Shown: positions 49,321-60,942 of the stretch, piece after piece
Position numbering within the stretch: position 1 is the first letter of the stretch
Layout: each line of letters starts with the position of its first letter
Origin: Cercis canadensis
Lineage: Eukaryota; Streptophyta; Magnoliopsida; Fabales; Fabaceae
DNA length: 64,000 nt
Assembly (NCBI GenBank): GCA_003255065.1
Contig: QAOA01005271.1
Coordinates: 2,097,979 to 2,161,978, forward strand
Direction of reading: 5' to 3'
Notes under the pieces: model-generated
Seen by the model: only the letters and a program-made list of their open reading frames with translations
What the model was told of the DNA's origin: nothing
Database searches by the model: none
Translations under genes and position numbers: made by a program

Positions 49321-52300
49321 CTATTCTGTAACAATTTCTGATAAGCCTCCCCCAAAACCAGCCCCTAAATGTCCAAGCTTTCCACAGCATTCCTTCATGT
49401 AGCTCTTGCAACATCCACCAATTTCTCTCTTCTCCAAACTCATACAAGCATGCACAATGGGAAGTTCCATGGATTCCTTTGAACAGCCCTTGCTTCCGCA
49501 ACATGCACCAACTTCTCTCTCATTTGAACTCACACAGGAACGCGTAGCAGGGAATTTTGTCCATTGGTCTGAACAGCCTTTGCAGCAGGAACCTTTTTCC
49601 TTCTCTTCCAAGGCTGATTCGACATGCTCATTTTCTGAAATAATGTCAATGAATGTGTAATCTACCCCATGCTTCTTACAATCAGAATGAGGCTCCGGAT
49701 AGGATCCTAACATCTTTCCACATTCTTGATCTTTATGGTTTTCACAACCACAGATCAAGTGGCAATGTTTATTACTACATTCCTGGTCTTCTTTTAAAGA
49801 AGAAAGTTTAAAATGATAAGGATAACTACCAGACGCTCTATCATGAGTAAATATGTCACAGTTTCTGTCGTGACAGTGTGTTGTCCCATGGTACTTGTTA
49901 TCTTCCAAACAAATACCGTGACCGTGTATTGAATTTGGACATTTATCTTCTGCAGTCACAATCAGACTGAGAGAGCCTGAAAAACCCTGGTTCTCCATAT
50001 TGTGTGACTGAACTCCATGTGTACTCTTGTCACATCTTCCATGATGACAATGCTTTGGTTCATGGAATTCATCACTGCCCTTACATTTACCATGAGCCTC
50101 GGAAGTATTAGTGTGCTTATTGTTTTCACCTAAGCTTGCATTTGTAGGGATAGAGTGGCACTTTGAAGCACACTTGGAAGATGCACATTTCTCAGGCTGA
50201 GATACCTTCTTTATCTCGTTTGAGCAACAATGCTGATGGTTATGATGTTGATGCTGATGGCTATGATGTTGATGCTGATGCTGATGGAATTCATCACTGC
50301 CCTTACATTTACCATGAGCCTCAGTAGTATCAGTGTGCTTAGCATTTCCACCTAAGCTTGCATTTGCAGGGCTAGACTGACACTTTGAGGCACACTTGTG
50401 GGATGAACACCTCTCAGGCTGAGATACCTTCTTCATCTCGACTGAGCAACAATGCTGATGTTGATGATCAGAGGACTTGCCATTAGTGGCATCACATCCA
50501 TTTTTATGGAAATGCTGTTGAGTGGAAGATCTACAACATTTTCCACCATGTCTATTTCCTCTGCGCAAAAGCAGCATGCTGTTTAAGATGACCAACAAGC
50601 ATGTTCCAACATCAGCAAGAACTGCTGCCCAAACAAGTGGATAGCCAGCAAAAGCCAAGCCAAGAATCGCAGCCTTAGTAGTGACTGATAAAATAACATT
50701 CTCTACTACTTTCTTATGAGATTTTCTTGCAAGCTTGATGGCTTGTGGTATCTTCCTAATGTCATTTGACATAAGAATTATATTGCCCGTCTCACTTGCT
50801 AGTGCAGAACCAGAAATGCCCATTGAGATACCAATATCAGCTGTAGCTAAAGCAGGTGCATCATTTAAACCATCTCCAACCATGGCTGTGGGCCCTTCCT
50901 TTTTAAATTCCGTGATGATTTTTACTTTGTCTTCTGGTAAAAGTTCTGCATGGACTAGCTCCAAAGCATGCCCTAACTGTAGATGAAATTACTGTTGCCA
51001 TTATTATTTATCTCAGTTTCTTTGACTCTGACATTATCCATAGGCAGTAATTGCTAAGATTAGAGCATATTCAGACATTTAATATAAAAGAATAAATAGT
51101 TTATACAGATGTTACCACATTCAGAAAGAGTTCAATTCATGTGTCACAGAATTTAATTAATTTCATTTCATTATTTAATATAGCGCAAATCAATGTCATT
51201 CTACTGGAGAAGGCTTATAGGATTTAGCCAAATAAAATTCTTAAAAGACTGATGTTGATAGCTCCAGTTCATCAATTTGCACCTCAAAATGCAGGATTTG
51301 CAGCTATGATTGGTGGCTACCCTAACCTAAAATAGGGTAAGCAAACCATCGAAGAGGGGAAAACAAAATGCATGCAACCAACATATCATGGAGATCAATT
51401 CAGAATTATATACTTTGATCACTAGACAACCACACACAACGCTATGCTCCAAAGATTACCTCAAATTAATATCCAAATCACAAGACAAACCACCCACAAC
51501 ACTATGCTCCAAACATATTGCATTAAGTAGAAAAGGTTCATCTAAAAAAATTTATATTTTTAAAGTTACACACCTGCTCTTGCGCTTGCATGGCAGCTGC
51601 TTGACTATCTCCTGTGAGCATAGCAGTTTTGATTCCCAATAACTTCAGCTGTCCTATTGCCTCCTGAACCCCTGACCGGCAAGCATCCGCGAGAGAGAAA
51701 AATCCAATGAGGGTTGCTCCAGAGTATATGTAGCCAGCAGTCTTTCCCCCTTGACTATTGCCTTGTAAGGTTGGAACTGTAAATTTAAGCAACTATAATA
51801 AATACTTGGTCCCAACAGAACAGAGGGAAAAAAAAAAAAGAGAAATGTAAGACCTCAAACAACATAAGGCTCCACAGGCTACACTTCAATTGGTGCAAAA
51901 TTGTAATTTCCTAAATTTGACAAGGCATTCACCTGTTTCAGACCCAGCTCTCATGGAAATTTTTTTATTTCCAATATAAACATCTCTCTCGTCAATTATA
52001 CCATGGATGCCTTCTCCAGGAAAATTATAAAATGCGGTCACCATTTCTGGCTTTGGTTCAATAGAGAGTGACCTTCCATAGTCAACAATAGCCGCTGCCA
52101 TTGGATGACTTGACTTGCTCTCAATGCTCGAGACCCTGAAAAGTTCAATTGATTGATATCAGATTCCAATGGTCTAAAGAATCTATCTATAAATAGTATA
52201 CTTCACAGGAAAAAAAGAAAAAGAAAAACCACCAAAAATGCATCAACGGTCTTCTAAGTGAAATTGTAACTTCACTTATTTTAGTTTCGTCTTTTCTCAT

Positions 52301-55300
52301 GAGATGTCAGAGTTCACAAAGAGATTTTTTTCTCTTTTAGTTTCTCACTGTATAGTTTTCGTTCACCCCTCTTCCAACATAACTATATCTAGTATCTACT
52401 ATTTTAAGCAAAAGAATCTTTTTTTTTTTTTGTAAAGTACTTGTTTACAGAAAGTTAGAGACAGATAGAGGGTAAAGAAGAGAAGTTCTCACCAATAAAC
52501 CAATGTGTTCAAATCAACATCGTCACAAAGAGATTGGAAATTTGTCACCACAAATTCACCCTTTGTTATAGTACCGGTTTTGTCAAAACCCATGATCTTG
52601 ATTTTCCCAAGGGTTTCGAGATATTCACCCCCTTTGATGAGAAGACCGGAAGTTGCTGCTTTCGTATAAGCACAGAAAGTTGCAACAGGCGTAGAAAGGA
52701 TAAGTGCACATGGACAGGCACTCACTAAAACAACCAGTGCAAAGTGGAACCAATGTCTCTGATTATGTACTCTTAGAACAACTGGAATCACAGCTACAAG
52801 AGTTGATATAACTACAACAGCTGCAAAAATTGCCCACAAGAATTAAGGCCAATGAAACTGAATGCCAGAAAGAAAAGATGTAAAAATGTGACATTAGTAA
52901 AGCAGTGAGATCCCGATTTAGGAAAGCTAGGCAAAATCATTAGTATACTGCTTTCTGGAAAGTTAAAAACTCAAAAGGCCTAAATTCTTTTCTAATTACT
53001 CTAAACCCTCTCATTTATAATGCATAGACACAAGATAGGCCTGTTAAAATATTGCTTTTAATTTTAAATTATAATAAACTATTGAAAATTACAAAGGAAA
53101 TTATGACTAACCTGGGGTGTAAAACTTGGCAAACTTGTCAATCAATCTCTGAGTGTTGGTTTTGCTGTTTTGAGCTTCTTCCACTAGCTTTGCCATTTTA
53201 GCCACCACACAATCCTCAGCTAGTGCAGTAGTTTTCACGCTTATATAACCTACAAGTACAACCAAACAATCAAACACATACCCAAATGGTAAAAGGAAGA
53301 AAAACAAAAATCTTGTTTCTATGTTTCTCCCATTCTACTTTGGATTAGACTTCAATGACAGAAAGGTTACAAATTTACCATTCAAATTGATGGTGCCAGC
53401 CCATACAGTAGAGTCCTTTTGTTTGGGTACTGGGAATGATTCACCAGTCAATGTCTTCTCATCGACTTCGCAGTCTCCTTCCACAACGACTCCATCAATG
53501 GGTATGACTTCGCCTGCTTTAACGGCGAGGGTGGTGTTCATTTTCACCTCATCAGCGTCCACAACTTCCCCTGTTTCTGCTATCACAGCTTTCTGAGGAG
53601 CTATGTTCATCAACGAAGACATCACTGCACTTGCCTGAATCCATAAACTTTGCAATTTAGAACTTTACAGTGTTTATGAGTGAGAATTCAGTGACTTCAA
53701 TTCAGACAACTGAGAGAGAGGATTCTGCTGCTTTGGTTTCAGTTCAATTTGGAAGACGAAAACACAAGCAAGAGAAACAAATGAGCCTGTCAAGTAATGG
53801 GCTAAAATATATGGGCTCACTGATTGGGCTAGTTTAGAAGGTCCAAGTTAAACAAAACTTTTATTTTTAGCCCATTACCAAATCAGCTTTAGTTGGGCCC
53901 ATAAAAAGGTGGGCACCTGTCTTTTTTCTTTTTTTTTTTCTCTTCGGCTTGGCTGGTATTTGTCATTGTCCAAAACCAAAAAAGAAAAAAAGATATTTAA
54001 ATCCGATTATATCACTTGAGTCATGTTGCTTATATTTGAGCTATACATTCTATTAAAACTCATCTCAACCATTAAATGTTAATGTATTTTAATGGTTCAA
54101 ATGAACTTTAATGGAATAGACGGCTCAGATTTAAGCAACATGATTCAAGTGACATAATCGGATCTAGGTCCGAGAAAAAGATATTTTCCACTTTCTAAAA
54201 CTTGTTGACCAAATAAAATTCACCCACTGGTTAAAGCTTATTTGATACTAATGAAATTTATTTATAGAAGCTAATAACAAAAGTTAAATGGCATCTAAAA
54301 CATGCAATGAGATGGCTTTAAGAAGTTACTTCTATTCTTGACTTTTGTTCTTTAAACAAAACAAAAAAAGGAACATTTTAATAAAATTACAATGATATAT
54401 ATACCATTTTTTTTTATGTGAGCAAATGGAATATACCATTGAGGCTTAAAACAATGAGTCTTGAAAATCAAATTTATTCCAAATATTTATTCTAATGTGC
54501 CTCTCTTTGATTATGTGATTGAAGTACATGATTCATAAATTAAATCAAGCTTTAAAAAATATTTTTTTTTTCATATGACAAAGAATCTTCTAAATTAAAT
54601 AGTAATTATTATTTTATGATTATTTTGTCTGATACTAGCCTATAAAATATGTTGCTATCCGATTATGAAGTGTCAAAAAATTGTTGATCTTGAATAAGAA
54701 AGAGGAAACCTTGTGGCTTGCCCTTGACTCTAGCCATTCTGCAATTGAGAAGAGAAAAACAATTGTGCCAGCTTCCAAATAATCATCCATTGCAATTGTC
54801 CCGATAACTGCCAAAAGAATAAATAAAATTACATTTTAGCCCCCCAGTACTAGTTGTGATTAGCATATCATGTTTCTTTCTTTTCAGATCCTTTTTGTTG
54901 CTTTCATTTCGAAAAAGGCAACAAAAAGCTACAGCACATAGACATTGCTGGCTAGTGTCAAACTTTTATGCTGGACCTGCAAGTGGACCGTTTCCCAGTT
55001 TTACAAGGAAACGGCAAGATTTGTTGTCTATCCTCCTAGAATGATCTCATAAACTTTTTAAGACTTAAATTTATTTTTTAATTCTTAAACAAATTTAGTA
55101 TCACTTTAATTTTTAAAAAATATTTTTTTGTCAACTTTCTCCTCTTAGATATGTCGCATGGATATTTAACATGTCATGTAAAATATTTTATCAACTTTCA
55201 TTAAAAAAAATTAGACAAAAATTATTTTAATAGACATAAACTAAAGTGACATAAAAAATCTTTTAAAAATTAAATTTATTGAGTATGTATCTTTCAATTA

Positions 55301-56970
55301 CCAATTCTACTCTTCTTAATTTGAAAAGAAAAAAAACTAATTCTTTTCTGGGGTTTTATTTTTTACAAGGAAAGTGATTATAATTAAAACCACTCTTTTA
55401 TTTATTTATTTATTTTGGTCAGACATTCTTAAATTAGAATGACAAAAAGAATAAAAAAAAAACAGGGGTTTTTTTTCTAGTAAATATACTTAAATAAGTT
55501 AAGAATATTATAAAAAAAATTATTTATTCAAGTTAGTCCATAACTATAATTTTTATCTTCATATAAAAAAAAAAAAAAAAACTATAATTTTTATCTCGAT
55601 ATTTGATCAAAAAAAAGTAGTACGTAGTTCGTGTTTAAAATAATTTCAGTTCTTGCAAGCTGGAGATCAAGAAAAATTCAACTCTAAAACATGGCACCTC
55701 AGCTCAAAAAAACAAAATTAAAAAGAGGGCAACAACCTAAATTTATATAAATTTAAAAGACTAAGAAAACCCTTATACGATTGGAAAGGATAATTGTTTT
55801 GTTTTGGCTAACAAGAGAATAAACAGAGTTGGTGTAAAATGATAAAAAAAGAAGAAGTTTGAATGATTGGAAAATGAAATTACCTGCAATGATCATGAGA
55901 ATGTTGATATCAATCCTAAGGTTCCGAATAGAGGCAATGGCTTTTAATAGCATTGGAAAGACACCAGCAGCAACTGCTCCCAAGGCCAGATATTGTAAGG
56001 GACGGTACACAAACTTTAAAAATGAAAGTAAAAGAAAAAGACCAGAAGCCATTGCATATGGGCTTGGCCATTTCTTTTTCTGCTTTTCATCCCCATACAC
56101 TCTGATATTTGCTTCCAACCTTGCTTGATTCAGAGCCTTAACTGTCACGAAAATCACCCAAACTTGTTATTCATTAATGCCCCATCATTTATTTATAATT
56201 TTACCAAAAAATAATAAAATGCTGCCTGCCTCATCAATCATGAAATCATTCATTAATATATATTTATCTATTTAAGAATAAAGTATAATCAAATTCTTTT
56301 TCCTATTATGAAACATCATTTAAACGATTACACTGATTATATTCTGTGTTATGCATTTGTTTTTCCTTTTAGTTACGTATGCATTATGAAGAGCAACTTA
56401 ATTACCATTAGACCCCAAACAATAAAGAAACAACCTCATCATCTAAGCATGTAGACAATTTAAGCAAAAGGAAGCTCTACGAAAAGATAAAGAGCTTGCT
56501 CATTGTAATGGACTAAAAAAGCTACCTTTATGCACCACTTAATATTTGCTTTCCCTATACAATAACCATTACCACCTGACCAAGGGTCCACCAAATGACC
56601 CAAAATCTTAGATTATTGCACCTATGTCCTAAAAGGGTGGCAATATTAAATAATATCAAAACGGCAATCAAATAGCATCCTTCTGATTTCCAAACCAGAA
56701 CTCAATGATTGTGCTAGAGAACACAGCAAGAACAAGAGGTAAGAGGAATTCGGAAGCTTTACCAATTTGAATTTGTGAAATGACCACACTGTCATGAACA
56801 ACAATGACAGTTCTTGACGGAACTATCACTGAAACCTCTTTCACTCCATCAAGATGTTTCAAGATGTTTTCAATGAGAGGAACCTCAGAGGAGCAGCACA
56901 AGCCCATCACATCAAAGTAGCTTTTCTGAAACTTCTTCACTGCCTTGTTTTTTTCCTGGGAAGTAGCCAT
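49321..56970 (-). CDS. HMA2/HMA4-like: Zn/Cd-transporting P1B-ATPase, HMA2/HMA4 type
   Basis: ATP-driven export of Zn2+ (and Cd2+) across the plasma membrane, as known for HMA2/HMA4, which load zinc into the xylem. Nine exons in transcript order: 56970-56763, 56141-55884, 54807-54710, 53634-53379, 53249-53112, 52820-52493, 52135-51933, 51776-51574, 50976-49321. They join in frame to 1115 residues. Seen: N-terminal metal-binding domain with the plant Zn-type GLCCSSE (Cys25-Cys26, Glu29) in place of CxxC, TGES (251-254), CPC in the membrane path (355-357), DKTGT with phosphorylated Asp399, the HP pair (439-440), GDGLNDAP (598-605), then a 414-residue cytosolic tail full of His and Cys pairs, ending GLSEIVTE. 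The tail length favours HMA4/HMA2 over HMA3. An in-frame ATG five codons upstream (56985) is possible; the chosen start matches the family. A 5' UTR intron is possible (donor near 57375). Confidence 0.93.
50064..50480 (-). repeat. 222-bp in-frame tandem repeat in the HMA tail
   Basis: Two copies begin at 50064 and 50286 on the plus strand (both ggaattcatcactgccc). Each encodes about 74 residues containing CCS-E-KKVSQPE-C, KCASKC, a spacer, [13 protein letters not shown] and a His-rich part. Between them lies an [19 protein letters not shown] run. Confidence 0.9.
53999..54172. mobile_element. Foldback MITE in HMA intron 3
   Basis: About 170 bases whose ends are inverted repeats (atccgattatatcacttga against tcaagtgacataatcggat, and gtcatgttgctta against taagcaacatgat). 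Both sides carry aaaaagatattt, a possible target duplication of about 9-12 bases as expected for Mutator-like elements. No coding capacity. Confidence 0.65.
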
Positions 56971-57479
56971 AACTGCCCCTCTCAAGCTTTTTCCAAAAAT
57001 CTGATTGAGATCACCACCTATCTATATGTTCATGAACCCAGAACTATAATTAGATACAAATTAAACTCATTTTGCGTTCAAGAGGCAAATTCTGAATAGA
57101 ATTTCAGGAAAAAACAGACAACAGAAAGATAATGGATATGAAGTTGGCGAAGAAGATAATGTTATCTCTGGAAAAACAGAACTTAATAAAAGGAAAGAGA
57201 GAAAAGAGAGAGAGCTAGAGAAAGAGAAGAGACGTTTAGAACAAGGAAAACTCGTGACAGAAACGTTAAATCAAACCGCAAAACAACCATAAATGTGTTT
57301 CTTCCGTGAATAAAAAATAAACAAAAAAAAAATTAAAGAGAAGAGGCTGAGACAGAGAGAGAAAGTGAGAAAGCACCTTAGCGAAACAAAGATATGAACT
57401 CGTTGGTTGGAGCAAATGGTATGAAGCAGTTCGAAGAGGGTTGCGAGCTTAAGTAGACAAGTTTGGTGGGGACGTTTTA

Positions 57480-59602
57480 GAAAGAGAAAAGATGCAGTGG
57501 GATTTGGAAAGGACGTCATTATAATAATATTGAGTATAACATAAAAGAATAATAATAATAATAATATTACCTTGAACATGAATTCGTGTGGGGATAATTT
57601 GTTATCTTATGCCTTCCTATTGTGGGTGAGACAAGCATATAGTGGAGGATCAACGCGACCACATTGGAATCCAACTCTGATTCCACATTTTCTTGTTATT
57701 TTTTATACTCAAGCACATGTTTTCAATCTTGAGTAACTCAATGCATACATTCACTTCACCACACTGTAGTTTTATATATGTACAACAAATGGTACTGAGA
57801 TTGCTCTCGAAATTTGTAAAAATAACTTTTATGATGATAGTATTAACGATTTAATCGATCAAAAGAGCATTGGTGTAAAGTTAATTATTACAAGCTCTAT
57901 TATTATTGACTCTCAACTTTTTCTACATCTTTTTGAATTCTCACCTTATCTTCATCGTCTAATTTATTCTAGCGTGAGTCTCACCGACTCCTTTTTTCCA
58001 CCCTTCCCTTTTCTAATCACTTTCTAGGAAAGCCTTCAAAGCCACTAACGTTTTTTCTAATTAAATATATAAAGCACAGATTAACTAAAGTATATCTTTG
58101 TTACGATTTCAATTTTAATTTGAGTTTTCTGCTTATATAGTATCCCCTGCCCACAACTTCCCATACCAAATTCACATCATTCTATTGCATAATAGTACAT
58201 TATTAATTATATGTGGGCAGGAAACACTTATACGACTCTCAATTATCCAAATCTAGCAACAAGCTTATGTTCAGCTCCCAATAATTGCTTTCATCATAAA
58301 ATAAACATAGATCAATGGATGCAGGTTAGTTTAAAACAGAAAAAATATTTTTACTCCCAAAACTTTCAAGGGAAAAAATCAATATGCATGGAGAAACACT
58401 ACAATATATAGTATATATTATTCTTAAAACTATTTTTGTGTGCATATATATATATATATATAGCAATGGCATAGCATAACAAAAGAATCATCAATTTGAA
58501 TTATACCTAACAATAAGAGAGAACTCGCCACCAATTTGGACAGTTGATCTCAATTTAATTTCAAGAAAATGAAAGAATGATATCAAAAAAATAATATCCA
58601 CAATGATTGGCCTTTGATGTGCCCCAATGCCTGTAATTCAGAATAAAATAGAATATAGATAGAGGATATATGTCACTTTAATGGAGTGTGAAATGTCAGT
58701 TTTTAGTTTAAGATTCTGCTCCCTATTTTTTTTTTTCAATGGATGAAGGGGCCCGGGTTTATATTATAATTTAATATTCTCCCATACATGATCTTTGTAA
58801 CTTTAATCATTTACGTATAAGTTATTGATTAAGATATATATATGGCAAACAATGAAGCTTAATTGTGTGTTAACTCTGCTCTAATTAAACTTTCCAAAAA
58901 GGGGGAAAAGAAAAGGAAAAAAAATGGTAAGAAAATCGAAAATATCGATTGAGGAGTTCAGTAAAATGGGATAAAAGTGACAAACATGAGAATTATTACA
59001 TATATTATCCGGTGATTAATTAGATATTCTAGATAAAATTTGTATTAAGATATAACGGAGATCCCAAAAGAAAGATTAAAGGGCTGGTTAAGATTAAAAG
59101 GCATAGTAAGTGAATGAGGTAATTAATTAATAAAAAAAAAATGTAATCGTATATTTGGGTCTATGTTGACAAACTGAAAATCACTTTCGAAAAAAAAAAA
59201 AAAAGCACATTTCAAAGAAGGTGCAATGTGATTATGATGTTACTTAGTGTAAACCCACATGGTTTTATTAATTGCGAAAGGATTACCCAATTTTAAAATT
59301 TACAAGAATAAAAGGACCTTTTACTCAATTTATGATAATGTAAGTTGGAAAAAAGAAGAGAATATAGTTAAAGTAGCATTATCAATAGGGTATCGGGTGC
59401 ATGTATTAGTCATAAAACATTAAAACTAGGGTAGAATTGAAGGAATCGTCCAACATAAAGAAGTTGGGTATTGAAGAAAAAAGAAAAAACCAAAACAAAA
59501 ATAAGATTAGGTAAGTTTCACAAAAAAAAAATATTCAGTACGTATTGCTTTTGGGGATTCTGACAAAGTTCACATGCATTAGTATTACAAAGATTTTTTA
59601 CA
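57480..59602. other. HMA upstream region and intergenic DNA
   Basis: The part next to 57480 should hold the HMA promoter. No other gene is recognised. Simple TA repeats occur at about 58445-58462. Confidence 0.5.
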
Positions 59603-60942
59603 TTAGTGAGAGAATCCCAAAAGTACGAATCCAATTTGGATCCGATTCCATCTCTCTTTGATTTGTCATCATCTTAATCACAGCAACTAACCTTTCATTT
59701 TAAATTTCTTAAATTTCAAAGTTGACTAACTCTAAGAAATTAAATGAATGTGTGTATAATATGTTTGCTTTGCCATGCACGCAGCCGTCTATTCTCTTAT
59801 ATATATGTCTTTTCCTATTCCTCTTTGTCTTGTGTCCTTAAGCTTCATTCTTCTATTGTTTAATCAAAAGTTCATATTTGTTCCACCGCTTGCTCAATTG
59901 TGAAAGGGACATATGATGATCAACCCTTTTCATACACTTAGTGAGAGAATCCCAAAAGTACGAATCCATTTTAGGTCCAATTCGATCTCTCTTTGATTTG
60001 CCATCATCTTAATCACAACAACTAATCCTTTCATTTTAAATTTCTTAAATCTCAAAGTTGAGTAACTCTAAGAAATTAAATGAATGTGTGTATAATGTGT
60101 TTGTTTTGCCATGCACGCGGCCGTCTATTCTCTTATATATCTGTCTTTTCTTATTCCTCTTTGTGTTGTGTCCTTAAGCTTCATCCTTCTATTGTTTAAT
60201 CAAAGTTCATATTTATTCCACCGCTTGCTCAATTGTGAAAGGGACATATGATGATCAACCATTTTCATACACTTAGTGAGAGAATCCCAAAAGTATGAAT
60301 CCAATTTAGGTTCGATTCGATCTCTCTTTGATTTGTCATCATCTTAATCACAGCAACTGATCCTTTCATTTTAAATTTCTTAAATCTCAAAGTTGAGTAA
60401 CTCTAAGAAATTAAATGAATGTGTGTATAATGTGTTTGTTTTGCCATGCACGCACGCGGCCGTCTATTCTCTTATATATCTGTCTTTTCCTATTCCTCTT
60501 TGTGTTGTGTCCTTAAGCTTCATTCTTCTATTGTTTAATCAAAAGTTCATATTTGTTCCAACTCCAGCTCAATTGTGAAAGGGATATATGATGATCAACC
60601 ATTTTCATACACTTACTGAGAGAATCCGAAAAGTACGAATCCAATTTGGGTTCGATTTGATCTCTCTTTGATTTGCCATCATCTTAATCACAGAAACTGA
60701 TCCTTTCATTTTAAATTTCTTAAATCTCAAAGTTGAGTAACTCTAAGAAATTAAATGAATGTGTGTATAATGTGTTTGTTTTGCCATGCACGGCCGTCTA
60801 TTCTCTTATATATTTGTCTTTTCCTATTCCTCTTTGTCTTGTGTCCTTAAGCTTCATTCTTCTATTGTTTAATCAAAAGTTCATATTTGTTCCACCTCCT
60901 GCTCAATTGTGAAAGGGACATATGATGATCAACCATTTTCAT
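59603..60942. repeat. Four tandem copies of a 335-bp unit
   Basis: Copies begin at 59603, 59938, 60273 and 60613 with ttagtgagagaatcccaaaa (fourth: ttactgag...). They are about 95% alike, the main differences being small indels around catgcacgcggccgtc. Each copy contains cttatatat, a TATA-like box, followed by a pyrimidine-rich stretch resembling a promoter and leader. No conserved open frame or hairpin was found. Confidence 0.85.

Noticed and set aside
59603-60942. CRISPR-like array
   Set aside because: The units are long and repeat end to end, without short repeats and unique spacers, in a plant nuclear sequence.
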